From positions 1 to 6,279 of the forward strand of contig JANWKW010000155.1 of NCBI GenBank assembly GCA_025451135.1: 6,279 nt of DNA, read 5' to 3'. The notes beneath the pieces are model-generated. The model was given only the letters and a program-made list of their open reading frames with translations. It did not search any database and had not been told where the DNA came from. Source of the DNA: Vulcanimicrobiia bacterium (GTDB lineage Bacteria > Vulcanimicrobiota > Vulcanimicrobiia > Vulcanimicrobiales > Vulcanimicrobiaceae). Below are positions 5,433 through 6,279 of the stretch, piece after piece. The position numbers and the translations under genes were made by a program. Within the stretch, counting starts at the first letter, position 1. Every line of letters begins with the position of its first letter.

Positions 5433-6279
5433 CTACCCGACCGAGCCTTCCATCTCCATCTTGACCAGGCGGTTCAGCTCGACGGCGTATTCCATCGGGA
5501 GTTCCTTGACGAAGAAGTCGAAGAACCCGTTGACGATCATGGCGGTCGCGTCGGCTTCGCTCAGGCCGCGGCTCATGGCGTAGAACAGCTGCTCTTCGCC
5601 GATCCGGCTGACGCTGGCCTCGTGCTCGACGGTCGACTCCTGTTCGTGGATCTTCATGGTCGGCTTGGTGTCGCTCGACGAATGGTCGTCCATGATCAGG
5701 GCGTCGCACTTGACGCGGGTCTTGGCGCCGACCGCGCCCGGGAAGATCTCGACCAGTCCGCGATAGGTGGTCTTGCCGCCGTGCGCGCTGACGCTCTTGT
5801 TGGTCACGACCGAGGTCGTGTTCGGCGCGGCGTGGATGACCTTGGCACCGGCGTCCTGGTGCTGACCTTCGCCGGCGAACGCCATCGAGAGGATCTCGCC
5901 GCGCGCGCCCTCGCCCATCAGGTAGATGGCCGGGTACTTCATGGTCAGCTTGGAGCCGATGTTGCCGTCGACCCACTCGACGACCGCGTTCTTGTACGCG
6001 ATCGCGCGCTTGGTGACGAGATTGAAGATGTTGCGGTACCAGTTCTGGATGGTCGTGTACCGGATCGAACCTTCGTCGAAGGCGATCAGCTCGACGACCG
6101 CGCTGTGCAGCGACGAGGTCGAGAACTTCGGCGCCGTGCAGCCCTCGATGTAATGGACCTTAGCGCCCTTGTCGGCGATGATCAGGGTCCGCTCGAACTG
6201 GCCCATATTCTCGGTGTTGATGCGGAAGTAGGCCTGCAGCGGCATCGGGCATTCGACGCCCGGCGGCACGTAGACGAAC
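5433..6279 (-). CDS. sufB: Fe-S cluster assembly scaffold protein SufB, N-terminal part beyond the window
   Basis: SufB is the scaffold subunit of the cytosolic SufBCD complex, on which [Fe-S] clusters are built from SufS-derived sulfur with ATPase SufC. The frame is open to the right edge; 281 C-terminal residues of a protein usually about 470-495 long are visible. Seen here: FVYVPPGV at the edge, YFRINTENMGQFERTLI, IEGCTAPKFSTSSLHSAVVE with the conserved Cys (codon 6140-6138) corresponding to the sulfur-accepting Cys254 of the E. coli protein, KCDALIMDDHSSSDTKP with the Cys (codon 5708-5706) matching Cys405, and VEHEASVSRIGEEQLFYAMSRG with the His-Glu pair matching His433/Glu434. Ending EMEGSVG is typical. 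These features favour SufB over its paralogue SufD. A GTG at 6269 is internal. The gene reads leftward into a hairpin, so it is probably the last gene of its operon; sufC, sufD and sufS are not in the window. Confidence 0.97.
   Translation of the reverse strand, partial: FVYVPPGVECPMPLQAYFRINTENMGQFERTLIIADKGAKVHYIEGCTAPKFSTSSLHSAVVELIAFDEGSIRYTTIQNWYRNIFNLVTKRAIAYKNAVVEWVDGNIGSKLTMKYPAIYLMGEGARGEILSMAFAGEGQHQDAGAKVIHAAPNTTSVVTNKSVSAHGGKTTYRGLVEIFPGAVGAKTRVKCDALIMDDHSSSDTKPTMKIHEQESTVEHEASVSRIGEEQLFYAMSRGLSEADATAMIVNGFFDFFVKELPMEYAVELNRLVKMEMEGSVG

Noticed and set aside
1..6279. Search for CRISPR arrays, tRNA or rRNA genes, insertion sequences and attachment sites
   Set aside because: No direct-repeat array, cloverleaf, rRNA-like segment, transposase frame or terminal inverted repeat with target duplication was seen by eye.

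Overview
This is a GC-rich (by eye roughly two thirds G+C) stretch of a bacterial chromosome. It is densely coded, with four-base and fourteen-base gene overlaps. Nothing in it fixes the taxon. The SUF system, a small Rieske ferredoxin nearby and the compact secreted proteins would fit a high-GC soil-type lineage, for example Eremiobacterota or Actinomycetota. That placement is a guess from general impression, not from a marker gene.

Left part (1-1371): the 3' portion of an ABC transporter ATPase gene and its complete ABC-2 type permease gene overlap by four bases (ATGA) and form a drug- or lipid-export-type transporter. A strong inverted repeat then closes this rightward operon and the leftward genes that meet it.

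Middle part (1372-5003, all on the minus strand): read in transcription order, a small Rieske [2Fe-2S] ferredoxin overlaps by 14 bases the start of a membrane-anchored, penicillin-acylase-type Ntn hydrolase. After a 75-base gap come two small secreted proteins of unknown function, separated by only seven bases, with the ribosome binding site of the second overlapping the stop of the first. The four may be one transcription unit, although their compartments differ: the ferredoxin is cytosolic and the other three are exported.

Right part (5002-6279): a plus-strand frame keeps only the recognisable C-terminal end of a type I restriction-modification DNA methyltransferase (HsdM). It looks like a gene remnant sitting between the ferredoxin gene and sufB. 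It converges on the 3' end of sufB, and the 110-base gap between them holds two hairpins, one beside each stop codon. The window ends inside sufB (Fe-S cluster scaffold), which runs off the right edge.

I do not see a clearly new multi-gene system. The points most worth a second look are the orphan HsdM tail with its structured 3' region, the unknown secreted protein with exact 11-residue repeats, and the ferredoxin/acylase gene overlap.
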